From assembly GCA_037013495.1 (NCBI GenBank), contig CM072810.1, positions 106,048,898 through 106,112,897 on the forward strand: a stretch of 64,000 bases of DNA, written 5' to 3'. The notes beneath the pieces were generated by a model. It saw only the letters and a list, made by a program, of their open reading frames with translations. It had not been told where the DNA came from and made no database searches. The stretch is from Hippophae tibetana. Lineage: Eukaryota; Streptophyta; Magnoliopsida; Rosales; Elaeagnaceae. The position numbers and the translations under genes are program-made. Position 1 is the stretch's first letter. The number at the start of each line of letters is the position of its first letter. This document shows, piece after piece, positions 18,221-30,075 of this stretch.

Positions 18221-18467
18221 TGTTGAATTCAATAAATACGGTAACACAATTCAACAAACAATGTACCAAGGTCAAACTTTTTTTTCAATATACACGGCCC
18301 CTACCAAGCAGGTGTAAACCATATAATTCAATCATGTTGTTTGTTGAAATAATAATTGATATTTGTCTATATAAACAAATGTACATATCCGATACAAATT
18401 AAGAAAATATACGAAGGAAAACGTTTATTTCTTCTTCTGATTATTTCTTCAAACATTGATTTCTTCA
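18221..18467 (+). repeat. 5' LTR of the copia element
   Basis: 247 bp, from TGTTGAATTC to TTTCTTCA. A TATA-like ctatataaac lies near 18368. The first 140 bp differ from the 3' LTR at about 19 sites, while the following 75 bp are identical. Confidence 0.95.
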
Positions 18468-18479
18468 TGGTATCAGAAC
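18468..18479 (+). other. primer-binding site of the copia element
   Basis: TGGTATCAGAAC starts directly after the LTR. It is one base off TGGTATCAGAGC, the complement of the initiator-Met tRNA 3' end used by most plant LTR elements. Confidence 0.9.
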
Positions 18480-18689
18480 CAAGTCGTTGCTTTATACAAA
18501 TTTGAAACTCTTGTTCTGTAAAACAGAGATTATTTTCTCTAAAAATATTTCTTCTCGTGAAAAAAAATTCTCATTCAAACACTCATACAAATATTAATTA
18601 CAAACATCATTTTTGAAGCAGTATTTGTCCCACCTAATTTTACCAGATTACTCCAAACACAATTTTGAACATTTTGGTAAAAATAGAGT

Positions 18690-18960
18690 AGAAGAAAAGC
18701 TCCCCACGCGCTGCCTAAAGTAAAGGACCCATTTTCCACGCGTCCCACGCGCCGTCACGCACCGTCTGGAGGTTGAAGATGACGATGTGTCATCCGGCTC
18801 GGTGCAACGCGGCTCGGTCCGACTCGAGGGCGTAGCCGGCCCGCAGCTCGGTTCGACTCAGGTTGGTCCGGCCAGCGGTTCGGTTGAACCTGGTTTTCTC
18901 GGTTTTTCACAGTTTTTCTATTTTTGGCCGATTCAGACCATTTTAAAGGTCGGAACCCGG
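18690..18960 (+). other. GC-rich leader segment of the copia element
   Basis: This is the most GC-rich stretch of the window, between the primer-binding site and gag. It carries reiterated ggctcggt, ggttcggtt and ggtccg motifs. A 5' leader can contain packaging structures, but a function here is conjecture. The frame through it (18787-19053) has a biased composition typical of the repeat and is not considered a gene. Confidence 0.5.
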
Positions 18961-19147
18961 TTTTTTTTTCAGTTCTGGATTTCTAAAACCAGTTTGGTTC
19001 ATTTTTTCAAGTTTTTAAACCATTTTTGTGATTTTTTATCCGGTTTAGTATAAAAATATATTTTAAAAAACAGCAAAAAAAAACACAGAAAAAAATTTAG
19101 TCCTAAAATTATTACACCATTTTTTCTAGTTTGGTTACCATAATATC

Positions 19148-20189
19148 ATGACAGAGGGTATAATTTCATTACCTATGGAGCAATCAAATTCAATTGTTGT
19201 ACAATCTGTTCAGTCTGAAGGTGTTTTTAATGCTGGCATTGTTCTTACTAAGATTAATTATGATGTTTGGTCTCAAATAATAGAAATGCATATTGTAAAG
19301 AGAGAAAAACTCTCTTATATTCATGACAAAAATTTGCAACCAGAAAAAACATCAAACAATTATAACAAGTGGTATGCAGAAAATCAAAAAGTGAAGAGAT
19401 GGATACTTATGTCAATGAGTCCAGAAATCATGAAGCGATATTTACGCATACCTACTGCTCTTGAAATTTGGGGTGCTTTGGCAAAAGCATTCTATGATGA
19501 AAGTGACGAATTACAAGTATTTGTCTTAAACCAAAAAGTCTTTACTTCCAGACAAAATGGAAAATTACTTTCAGAGTATTATGGAGAGTTAACTGAAATT
19601 TTCCAAGAGCTAGACCATCGTGATAAGGTGGTCATGAAAGACCCTCATGATCTAATCTCATATCAAGAGTCTGTTGAAAGACTAAGGATACATATTTTTC
19701 CTTGCTGGATTAGATGATGAGTTTGAGCAGGTTTGTGGAGAAATTTTACGAAAAGAAACTATCCCAGATTTAGAAGGTTGTTATTCCTTGATTCAACGGG
19801 AGGTAGTACGTCAAATCTCATTGAAGGAAAAATCTAGAGATGTTGACGCTTCCGCCATGATATCTAAAAATCGTTCTTTTTCCAATCAGCAAGAACGAAA
19901 GGTGATTGATAAATCATCATTTAAATGTACCCATTGTCATCAAAATGGTCATACAAAAGAACGATGTTTTGATCTGGTGGGATATCCTGACTGGTGGGAT
20001 CACAACCGTGACTCTCTGAAGAAAAATCCACGACAGATGTCTACTGCCACCATTACTGAAACAACAAAGGATCATGTTGCAACCTCCTCAGCACATGTTG
20101 GTAAGATGCTTAAAGTGTTTGCTCCTATTTTTAATAATACATGGATAATTGATTCAGGTGAAACTGATCATATGACATTCGATTCTAGA
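19148..20189 (+). pseudogene. copia gag and start of protease
   Basis: The frame opens at an ATG after the leader. Residues typical of copia gag (NYDVWSQIIEMHI, ending in EIWGALAKAFYDE) lead to a single CCHC zinc knuckle, CTHCHQNGHTKERC, at about 19926-19967. The protease active-site motif WIIDSGETDHM follows at 20141-20173; DSG is kept, but the usual Ala after it is Glu. A frameshift near 19700 divides gag, with the remainder resuming in another frame. A TAA at about 20190 ends the frame soon after the protease motif. Confidence 0.9.
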
Positions 20190-20192
20190 TAA

Positions 20193-23100
20193 ATCTCAAA
20201 ACCATCCTCACACAAAACTGTTTGCACTGCCAATGGTAACACAACCCCAGTCATTGGGGAAAGATCTGTCTCTCACTAGTACTTTGAATTTAGACTCAGT
20301 ACTAGTTGTTCCCTCTTTAGAGTATAACATTTTATCTATTTCTCAAATAACCACTACTTTATCTTGTTTTGTTATTTTTTGGCCTGACTTTTGTGTGTTC
20401 AAGGACATTCAAACAAAGCAAACGATTGGTCGTGGTATTAGGCAAGGAAACCTGTATTATTTGGACTTGGATTCAACAAATCATGCATTGGTAGCAACTG
20501 GATCTAACAAGGATGAATCAAATATATTGCTATGGCATAGGAGATTGGGTCATGCTTCTTTTGGATATTTAAAGAAATTATTTCCAAGTTTATTTTTGAG
20601 CTTAGATCTTTCTACTTTAAAGTGTGATGTTTGTGAACTAGCAAAAATTCATCGTTCCTCATTTCCTGTAACCTTAAATAAAAGTTCATTTCCGTTTATG
20701 GTTATACATTCTGATGTATGGGGTCCTTCCAAAGTCTCTACATTGGGAGGATCACGTTGGTTTGTTACATTTATTGATGATTTTAGTAGAATGACTTGGG
20801 TCTGTTTAATGAAATCTAAAAGTGAGGTAAACGTCTTATTTAGAAAATTTCATAAAATGGTTCGTACTCAATATAAAACACAGATTTAGGTTCTAAGAAG
20901 TGACAATGGAGGAGAATATAAAAGTTCTGAGCTTCAAGAATATCTTCAATCAGAAGGCAGTATTCATCAAACTACTTGTGTTGATACACCTCAACAAAAT
21001 GGAGTTGCAGAAAGAAAAAATCGACACTTGTTGGAAGTTATCTGTGCCTCATTGATCGAAGCTAATATGTCATTATCTTATTGGGGAGAAGCAATTACTT
21101 TTGCTGCATATCTAATCAATCGGGTACCTTCTAGTCCCATTAACTTCCAAACACCACTACAAGCCATCACTGAAGCAATTATTGCACCAAATGTTCCCAA
21201 TTTACCTTTTCATGTCTTTGGTTGTGTGGTATTTGTACACCTACATAAACAACAACGTAGCAAGTTGGATCCACGAGCAATATGTTGTGTTTTTATGGGA
21301 TATGTCATACAACAAAAAGGGTATCATTGTTATCATCCTCCTACAAAACAAATGATTACTACTATGGATGTTATTTTTCACGAAGATACAATGTATTTTC
21401 TCCTCTACACCTGAATTTCAGGGGGAGTACAACCATGCTGAAATTTAGACCCTTACATATAAATTGTTTCCTTATGAAGAAAGACAAATTATATGTGAGG
21501 AAAATACAAATAACTTGAATTCAGATGGTAATACCTCTCAATATAGAAAAGACTCAAGGGAAATGGAATCAAGTCCTCATCAACTTCAAGATCATCAAAC
21601 AAGTTCCTTACTACCACTAAGTGAGTACGAGTTTCCTTCTCCACAAGCTGCTGATATACCTAACCAATCGTTTGCAGAGGATGTTTCAACTATTGAACCA
21701 GCCAGAAAAATACTTCCATCACGTCCTAACAGAGGTATTCCTAAAGCCATGTATGAACCTGAGATTTCTAGTAAAGTCAAATATCTCATGAGTAACTATA
21801 TGTCTAAACATCGTTTGACAAAATCAAACGTATCATTTGTGAATCAATTATCTGCTGTATCTATTCCTAACAGTGTGCAGGAAGCTTTAGCTGACCAAAA
21901 ATGGAAAGATGCTATGAATGAAGAACTAAGACCCTTAGAAATAAATAGAACTTGGGAGCTTGTCGATTTTCCACCAACAAAGAAAATTGTTGGATGTCGA
22001 TGGATTTTTTCAGTAAAGTATCAAGCATATGGTATAATTGAATGCTATAAAGCAAGATTGGTGGCAAAAGGATACACTCAAACATATGGGATTGACTATA
22101 CAGAAACATTTGCACCTGTAGCCAAAATTAACACTGTTCGAGTCTTGGTATCTCTAGCTGCAAATTTAGATTGGCCATTATATCAGTTTGATGTAAAAAA
22201 TGTCTTTCTACATGGAGATTTAATTGAAGAAGTCTACATGGATTTATCACCAGGATTCAAGAAATCCACAATCCATGATGAAAAGGTGTGCAAATTAAAA
22301 AAATCACTGTATGGATTGAAACAATCCCCAAGAGCATGGTTTGGCAAGTTCACAAGGTCAATGAAGGCATTTGGCTACAAGCAAAGCAATTCAGACCATA
22401 CTTTATTTATAAAAAAGAGGTATGGTAAGATCACTGCACTTATTGTATATGTTGATGATATGATAGTAACAGGAAATGATCTTGAAGAAAGGAAAGCGCT
22501 ACAAACTTATTTGTCCAAAGAATTTGAAATGAAAGACCTTGGTTCCTTAAAATATTTTCTTGGGATTGAGGTTTCTCGATCAACAGAAGGAATCTTCTTA
22601 TCTCAAAGAAAGTATGCCTTAGATTTATAAAAAGAAACTGGTATATCGGCATGTCAACCAGCTAATACACCAGTAGAGGAAGGATTAAAGTTATGTATCA
22701 AGGTTGATCAAGTTCCAACAAATAAAGAAAGATACCAAAGGCTTGTTGGAAGGTTGATGTATTTGGCACACACAAGACCAGATCTTGCCTATGCTTTAAG
22801 TATTGTCAGCCAATTTATGCATAATCCTGGAGAACAACATATGAATACAGTTATTCGTATTTTGAGATATTTAAAGTCTGCTCCTAGAAAAGGAGTATTG
22901 TTCACTAAAAACTGAGAGTTTTCTAGAATTGAAGTATATACTGATGTTGATTGGGCTGGATCAAAAAATGATAGACGATCTACATCAAACCTTGTAACAT
23001 GGAGAAGTAAGAAACAACATGTTGTTGCCCGTTCAAGCGCAGAGGCTGAATACAGAGGAATGACACTTGGGCTTTGTGAGGCCTTGTGGTTACAATCTCT

Positions 23101-23383
23101 CTTAAAAGATTTGACATATCCTGCTAAAGAATCAATTAAGTTATTTTGTGACAATAAAGCAGCATGTGATATTGCTCATAATCCAGTTCAACACGATCGT
23201 ACAAAACATATTGAAGTTGACAGATTCTTTATTAAGGAAAAGTTAGAAGAAAATTCATTGGAATTGCCAAAAATTAAGTTAGAAGATCAATTGGATGACA
23301 TCCTCACTAAAGCAGTCTCATATCGAGTATTCACAGAAGTTTCAGTCAAGTTGGGCATGAAAGACATCTATGCACCAACTTGA
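20193..23383 (+). pseudogene. copia pol: integrase, reverse transcriptase, RNase H, broken
   Basis: Order seen: GAG-pre-integrase region with WHRRLGHAS and CDVCELAK; integrase core with HSDVWGP, RSDNGGEY and QQNGVAERKNR; reverse transcriptase with KARLVAKGYTQ, FDVKNVFLHGDL, YGLKQSPRAW and the catalytic YVDD near 22449; RNase H with DWAGSKNDRRS, SSAEAEYRG and DNKAACDIAHNP, ending DILTKAV. Stops interrupt it near 20887 (just before RSDNGGEY), 22628 and 22913, and the frame changes again at the integrase-RT hinge around 21410-21470. These are remains, not a working polyprotein. Confidence 0.93.
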
Positions 23384-23390
23384 GGGGGAG
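23382..23390 (+). other. polypurine tract of the copia element
   Basis: GAGGGGGAG lies immediately 5' of the 3' LTR, the expected site for plus-strand priming. Confidence 0.9.
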
Positions 23391-23639
23391 TGTTGAATTC
23401 AACAAACACTACAACACATTTCAACAAACACTGCACCGACGCCAAACGTTTTTTCCAATATACACGGCACCTACCAAGCAGTTGTAAACCATGTAATTCA
23501 ATCATGGTGGTTGTTGAAATAGTAATTGATATTTGTCTATATAAACAAATGTACATATCCGATACAAATTAAGAAAATATACGAAGGAAAACGTTTATTT
23601 TTTTTGTTCTGATTATTTCTTCAAACATTGATTTCTTCA
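23391..23639 (+). repeat. 3' LTR of the copia element
   Basis: 249 bp with the same ends as the 5' LTR. Compared by eye, differences are concentrated in the U3-like first 140 bp; the central and terminal parts match except for a small T-run indel near 23600. Confidence 0.95.
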
Positions 23640-23644
23640 GAATA

Positions 23645-23866
23645 GACCAAATCGCACCACATAAATGAAGCATCGTCCAACCTTTCTAGAGCCACCTGAG
23701 CCATACTCATCACTTCCAATAACTTTGTTGGAAGCATACTCATCATCCCTAACCACCTTACTAATCCCAGATTGCAGATTACTCATGAATATAACATCCT
23801 CTAGTCCATGCCTAGGTGGCATACCTCTACCAATGACACCTTTATGTAAGATATTATAAGCATTCA
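23645..23866 (-). mobile_element. probable upstream half of the LINE-like sequence split by copia
   Basis: This block is less AT-rich than its surroundings and is open on both strands (64 and 76 codons), but neither translation is recognised. Since it abuts the copia target site, it should be contiguous with 17948-18215 in the ancestral sequence. The assignment to a LINE is inference. Confidence 0.3.
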
Positions 23867-23869
23867 TAA

Positions 23870-24980
23870 TTTTTATGGATTAAATATTTATTTATAAACT
23901 AATTTTTAGGCTTTTTTCACATCCATTAAGTAAAACTGAAGAAATACTCGAATATTGTATTAATGCACTTCAAGTCTAATCTATGTACTATTAAAATTAA
24001 AATTACGTTTATGCATTCACAAACACATTACACATACTTAAATTTTTTTTGTTATTCAAAATGTTGTTGCTTTATTGATATGATAAGGTTTTGATCAATC
24101 TAAGGATAAGATCGATCAAGATCAATCTACGTATTCTTGGGTTGCATAATTAGGGACATGATCAATTAACTTATGTTAGATCGATCGAGCATCGATCGAG
24201 TTCCCTCTAGTTATAATATCAATTTAGCTTATCATTGCTAGATTAATTGAAAATGATCTCGATTAATTGAGTAGAGTCTCAATCAATTGATCACATGCTT
24301 TTTAATTTTTATTTTTTTATGTTAACTAGAGTCAAATTATCACTTATTCTTAATGTATTATAATTTTATTTAGAATATAAGTGTCATTTAACAATAACAT
24401 AGAATTAAGACTTAGATTTTTTCTATAAATAAAATATAATGTTCATAATTATAACTTTTTGCACAATTCATAAACACACAAAAACTATATACTTTTATTT
24501 TTCATAAATTTCATAATTTTTATTGATTATTTTATATGATCACATGAATCATTCTTTTTCTCTAGGATTCTTTCATTCTTGCATAAATTCATAATATATG
24601 TGATCTTAATTTATTGCATTGCCCGTTTAAGTTTAAATAAGCTATTTTTATTAATTTTGGTCTAAATCATTTTGTCTAAATTTGTTAAAAATTTCTTTTT
24701 ATATAAATCTATTTAAAACATACACGAACACTTATATTTACGTGATTATTTTGATTTCAGGTTATTGCGTTTAAGTCATCTTTTTATCATAAAGATGATA
24801 ATTTAATTCTTATGTACCCGTCGTTAAAATACGAAAAATAAGTGGATAAAAATAAAAATAATATGTTTAATAGCATGTTTTTCGGTTATAGTTCCACTGA
24901 GCGAATATAATTGCTAATGACAAATACATATAAATATTTGGTCAGATAAAGAAGAAAATATACTGAAAAATGAACCAAAC
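23870..24980. other. intergenic, AT-rich, with a GATC/GATCGA-rich patch
   Basis: Around 24090-24300 short motifs such as gatcgatc, gatcaatc and aattgatc recur many times. No gene. This is where the second and third exons of the SABATH gene to the right would be expected on the minus strand, and none were recognised. Confidence 0.45.
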
Positions 24981-25073
24981 CTGCAAGGAGGAGTTCTTGG
25001 CATAGCTTAAAGTACCGTCTCCACCTTTCATTGGATATGACTCTTGCATTACAGTACCGTGGCTGTCACCCAT
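24981..25073 (-). pseudogene. orphan first exon of a SABATH carboxyl methyltransferase
   Basis: Thirty-one codons from an ATG at 25073 read MGDSHGTVMQESY, then PMKGGDGTLSYAKNSSLQ, followed at once by a GT donor (24980-24979). (V/Y)PMxGGDGxxSYxxNSxxQ is the invariant N-terminal signature of SABATH enzymes, which methylate small carboxylic acids such as salicylate, jasmonate or farnesoate using S-adenosylmethionine; exon 1 normally ends exactly at this Gln. No later exon (with the DLGCSSGPNT-type SAM motif) is found on this strand down to the LYSA gene. The exon itself has no lesion. It is probably a remnant of a deleted gene, though a very long intron cannot be excluded from this window alone. 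Confidence 0.75.
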
Positions 25074-25764
25074 TCTATCTCTCTCGCACTTTTTTTTTAT
25101 CGTCTCTCTCACACATAAACAAAACTTTCCTAAATTAATACTCATAGGTTACATTTAGCTGCGAATGTGTGTGTATACACACACATTTAGAAGTCATGGT
25201 TCCCTAGACTTACGAAAAATAATGTAATGGCAGGTTGAGATCACATGTATTTGCATCCAATCAAGATTGAGTCCACACAAAAAATTCTAATCAAGGGTAA
25301 CTCCATGGGAAGTTCGGCATTAGAACAGCAGCAAAACACACCAAATAACAAAAGAAAAATAAAGGGCTCAATTTCAAAAATAATACTTATTGGACTTGAC
25401 TTAAAAATTGTTGGAAATAATTTTAGTGGACAAGCCAAATTTTATTTTATATATAAATTGAAATAAATCAAAATACAAAAATATTAAAATCTATAAATTT
25501 AAAATAAAAATAAAGAAATATTAAGTCATGTGTTCTATGATGTTACAATATAAGAACCTTTAGTAAAATAAATTAGTCGAAGAATAAATAAAAATATATT
25601 GAAGTTTCTATAAAATTGAGAAAATAATATAAATAATTAATATACATATATATAAGTCTTGTTGTTTTTATTTTATTCAGTGTTTTGTCATCCTCTATGT
25701 AAGGTTGGTTATTGTAGATCAGTAATACATACATATAGTTAGGAACACTTTGTATGAAGTATAT
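25074..25764. other. intergenic flank of the SABATH exon, AT-rich
   Basis: About 25074-25200 could hold the former promoter of the SABATH gene, with a (GT/AC)n-like stretch at about 25165-25185. The remainder has no recognised feature. Confidence 0.4.
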
Positions 25765-27379
25765 TGACACACACCATAGGGTTGTTTTTTGTAGTGTGCA
25801 TGCTAAGTAGAGTGTTGGTTTTCAATGAGTGAGTGTACAAGTGAGCCAACATTGTCACTTATGTTTTTGGGTAGTTTCGGGTGCGGGTATTTATTGAAAG
25901 TACTTGACAATTTTAGAAATGAAAAAATGCGACTTTTTATCACCTTGTCACCAAGCTCCCTAGAGACCTCACTACGTATGGTAGCAAGGTGGAAAATTTG
26001 AGTTCTATAAATACTCTTTAATCTCTTCTTATTTGGTATATAGAAAATGTAGTAAAGTTTTGTCAAATTGACATCACATTTTTCTATTTTTGGATCACTA
26101 ATACCTTGAGTGTTGCTTGATATTAGTGATTCATAATTATTTGAGAAAAATGTACTTATGAGTATTGAGTACTCGAGACGGTGTTTATAAGTGGGTTCTA
26201 TATGAGCCGTGTGTCGGCTATGAGTTACTTAAATGCAGTCGTTTATTTGTGAGAACCTCATTGTGAGAATGATGAAAGTTAAATATTTTGAGTTCTTATA
26301 TCTCTTGTTGTGTGTAATAAGAGATAGGTTAGTTCGGTTTCAAGGTGGTCCTCAAGATTAAGAGTAGTTACACTTCTGTTTATTGATCTGTAGTCACTAA
26401 TCACACCATATTAGGTGGTGTAGGCTTTAGAGAAGAGATGAGTTCGTATGTCAAACCAAGTCATTACGGAAGCAGCAAACAAGAGCAACAATAGGTAGTT
26501 AGGATAGATGTCTCAACTGATAGAGGTAATAGTGATTTTATTTCTCTCGAAGTGTAATTATTTTATTTGTTTAGTGAATTGTTTACTGTTAAGTGATTTT
26601 CTTAAGCAACTCGATGATGTTACTACATAAATGGGGTTTCTATGTGGGTTTACCTTGTTATATCTATTGTTATGCACAATCCAATTTTTTTGTTAGTATA
26701 ATCTTAATTTCTATTATGTGTGTTCCATCATACTAGATTTATACTTTAATTAAAAAGCTTATTTATTTTGCATAGTTGCATGCTTTCGTTCCTTTCCTTG
26801 TAACATGTCTATAGTTTTCTAATTATTATTTCTGTTTTTTGATCATGCATTTTTAGTATGAGTTTTTAAGGAGTCTGTATCTCCTTATCCTAATAATGTA
26901 CCAGGTGTTGGACTATTTATAATAGTTTGTTATGTAATATGATTGCATGTTGTGAAAGTACAATCGTTATTTATCGAATATGTTTTCATATATGAGATCT
27001 TGAAGAGATTGGAAATCCCTTATAGCTTTTTAGTAGGTATGATTGTCTTATATATTGTGTAATGTTTGTAATTTTTATGCATTTTGTTAGTCTAAATAGG
27101 AGCTTGTGAGGCATATTGTCACTAATGTGTTTATTGTAGTTTCTTCTTTCTTATTATAGGTTATTTTTGTTATGTATATAATTAAGAATGTTATTTTGTA
27201 CTTTCATTGTGTTAATTGCTCAATTAATGTTGTGAGACATGCTTGGCTGAATTGATATAGAGTTAGTGAAAATACTCCATAGGTTGGCATTTCCACCCCT
27301 TATCTCGATCTTAGTTATTTATTTGAGTCGGAAGAACAATTAACATTTGTGTAATTGTTCTTACGTATGAGAATCTTCA
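25765..27379 (+). repeat. long LTR of a truncated retrotransposon
   Basis: A stretch of about 1.6 kb ends with CTTCA and is followed within two bases by a primer-binding site, TGGTATCAGAG. A TATA box, ctataaatactc, lies at about 26005, in the right place for an LTR promoter. TGACACACACC at 25765 is the proposed 5' end, chosen for its TG start and change of composition; this boundary is soft. No second LTR or pol was found, so the element is cut off after its leader. Confidence 0.5.
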
Positions 27380-27381
27380 AT

Positions 27382-27392
27382 TGGTATCAGAG
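27382..27392 (+). other. primer-binding site following the long LTR
   Basis: TGGTATCAGAG, complementary to the initiator-Met tRNA 3' end, preceded by ATCTTCAAT. This is the strongest evidence that the sequence to its left is an LTR. Confidence 0.7.
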
Positions 27393-28305
27393 TAGATAAT
27401 AGCTTTTTAGGCTTAACCATATATGTCCTCGATCCTAGAACTCTATCTATATGTACACATGTCTTATATGTTTATGCTCTATGTCTCCAGTGGTGTGTAC
27501 TGTTGTTTTTATGTGAGGTCATTCCATGTTTATGCATTTTTTTCTCTTTTTTTGCTTCTTTGTTGTGTATAGTATGTTAATTACTTTATTTACTACTATG
27601 TTGGACTATTTGATCCTTTACTAGAATTATTTCCTGTAAGTTGCGTTGACATGCTCTTTTAGTTTGTTTGTTTTACTTACTACTTACTTCTTTTATGGTT
27701 ATTTGCATACGCATTATGTCACATGTTTTTCAGCATATAATGTCAAAGTATTAAGATCTTTTTCTTACAGCCTTGTCATTTTTATGCCACACTATATAGA
27801 ATGCATCTTCTTTGTTTTACTAGGTTATTCTCTCTTATACCTAGTATGTTAAGTGTTAGTTTTTTGTTTATCTCATACTAATTATTGCTCATATGTTGCC
27901 TATACTTTCTTCTTTTGTCTTTAGATGTCTGTTTGTAGAATTATGAGGTGTGTTAAAAGTTTGAGTACATGAGTGTTTGTTTGTATTGTATTTGTTTGGA
28001 TTTTCTATGTGTATTTGTATGTCATATAGATTATTTATTTATCTTTAGGATTATTGACTTGTATGCATTATTGTTGTTAGACTTGTATGTTGAGTTGACA
28101 TTCTTGGTGTTTATGGTGTCGACCTTGTCTAAAAAAAATTTATTTTTGTGTTGGAACATGAGCATTTCTAATATAGAATGTTCATGATACCATTCTATTA
28201 AAAAAATGGATGACATTGATTATACATATTTTTATCGTAAAACGTGACATTGTAAGTATAATTAGAACTACGTAAATTTTTTGGATAGTTTTGAAACCCT
28301 CATAT
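27393..28305 (+). other. T-rich untranslated leader of the truncated LTR element, then unassigned sequence
   Basis: The plus strand is very T-rich, with short frames of hydrophobic residues only. No gag or pol motif was seen. A break in character near 28190 may mark the truncation point. Confidence 0.4.
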
Positions 28306-28780
28306 GTATTGTGCAGAATGTATTTAATCATCTACGACGAAGGTTCCTGAAATTTCTGGCATATTTGGTTTATTCCATTAATTTGTTTCGATATCTTATA
28401 AATTTATCCTAATCTTTATTTTATTATTATAATCATAACATATGTAATTAAAAAAAACAATCTAAATTTATAAAAACTTTATAATTGATGTAATATTTTA
28501 AATCATGTATCATAATCATATAATTAAAAACTAATAAAAAAAATTGATATCTTTATTTAATCTCATAAATTTATATTTAATATAGTTTCCTTTGCTTTTT
28601 TTTTCTTTTTTAAATGATTCCTTTGCTACCTAAATTTCTCAAATTCATTTTTAATAATAGAGTTTTTAGTACAAATCGACAGGCTGGTTTTGCTTTATAA
28701 ATGGCAACTATATGTATATACTTTGTGGGACTCAAGATTTCTCCATTTATAACATAATTAGCAGATGTGGCACGACTTTT
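28306..28780. repeat. dispersed duplicate segment, copy A
   Basis: Non-coding. It matches 59605-60048 in the same orientation. Shared landmarks include gtg(c/t)agaatgt, tatctttggtttgtt versus tatttggtttatt, tcaaattcatttttaa(t/c)aatagagt, ctggttttgct and tttataacataattagcaga. The offset is about 31.26-31.30 kb throughout. Confidence 0.65.
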
Positions 28781-30075
28781 ATTTTTTGTAGTATCAAGAT
28801 TTATATATATAAGTTAATTTTTTTATTAAGTTATGTTACTTCTACTTATCGGTACTATTTAAAGACGTGTAATTAATTAATTAGTGTTAGATAACTAACA
28901 TAAAAAAAATAGAATCGCAAAAAACTTATACGTAAAAATGTAAAAAAAAAAAAATCATACTTTTTCACGTAAAATCAATGAAATTAGTTGAGAAAATAAA
29001 ATTTCCTTACATATTAAAGATAAAATCTACTTAAACATATCAATAATTAAAATTAAAAATATTCTTAAGTATATACAGAAAACTTAAGTTTTTGATTATT
29101 ACAATTGATACATTTATTGTTTTTCGAAAAAATAAAATCTTTATACCATGTTATAATTTAAATTATTTTAAAAAGTATAGATTTTGATAAAAATATAAAT
29201 TTATAATAAACATAAAATATATCATCATAAATTAATATGTAGATGAAAAAAGATAACACTGAAGTTAAATTAAGATTATTATCTTTTAAATTTACTGCAG
29301 TAGATTAAGAAAATAATTTATGAATATTTATGATTTAGTACCATCAACAGCATTTAGAGTAATTTAGAAGTTAGATGCATTCATGTTTTTCATCTATGCG
29401 TGCTTGAAAATAGCATTTCGAAAGTCTAAGTCCACCCACCCTAGTCTTAAAAGATATAATAGCTAAAGATAATAAATAGGGTAGCCACTTACTTTATTTT
29501 TATAAATTATTTTTTATAAATTAAATATATTCGTAATTTTATTTTAATAATTTTTTTTATTTTTTGAGATACTTTTTACTTTCAATATTTATCAACTTTC
29601 TACTGAATACTAATAAAGTTTAATTCAATCAACTAAAATAATTTTAACAAAAAAAAACTAATCAAAAAATCAAAATTAATAAAAAATAGTTAAAGTATTT
29701 AAAATTTTAAAAATATAATTAATATATCTAATTTATAAAAATAAAAAATACTGTACAAATCGATATTAGATATAATTTTATCATAAACAATTAAAAATAA
29801 TAATCATGCTAATGTCATATTTTAAATATCAAAAGCATTAAAATCCATCATTCTTGGACCATATCATCTTTCTTTTCTCATCCCAATCTCAGTGCCTAAT
29901 CTCTCTGGAACTTATATACAAAGCAAAAGGACGTTCAGGATCAAACTCAACATCGTTTATTCACATTAAATTAATTAACACCAAACTTTTTTTAATAGTA
30001 GTTTTTTTCTCATTTCACATAACCTTCTTCTCCTTCTTCTTTTTAAATTACATGAAAACTATTACTAATTAAATG
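28781..30075. other. intergenic, very AT-rich
   Basis: No gene recognised. The last 150 bp (29930-30075) probably contain the 3' UTR of the minus-strand glycoprotein gene. Confidence 0.4.

Larger units (their letters stand above)
18221..23639 (+). mobile_element. Ty1-copia LTR retrotransposon, 5.4 kb, both LTRs present, coding region inactivated
   Basis: Structure in order: 5' LTR, primer-binding site, leader, gag, protease, integrase, reverse transcriptase, RNase H, polypurine tract, 3' LTR. Integrase preceding reverse transcriptase defines Ty1-copia. Flanking 5-mers are gaaca (18216-18220) and gaata (23640-23644), a target duplication with one mismatch. The polyprotein is broken by at least one frameshift (near 19700) and four stop codons (near 20190, 20887, 22628 and 22913), so the copy is not autonomous. 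It lies inside an older LINE-like sequence. Confidence 0.95.

Noticed and set aside
18787..19053. GC-rich 88-codon frame before copia gag
   Set aside because: Composition follows the repeated leader motifs, there is no recognised domain, and it lies upstream of the gag ATG in the element's leader.
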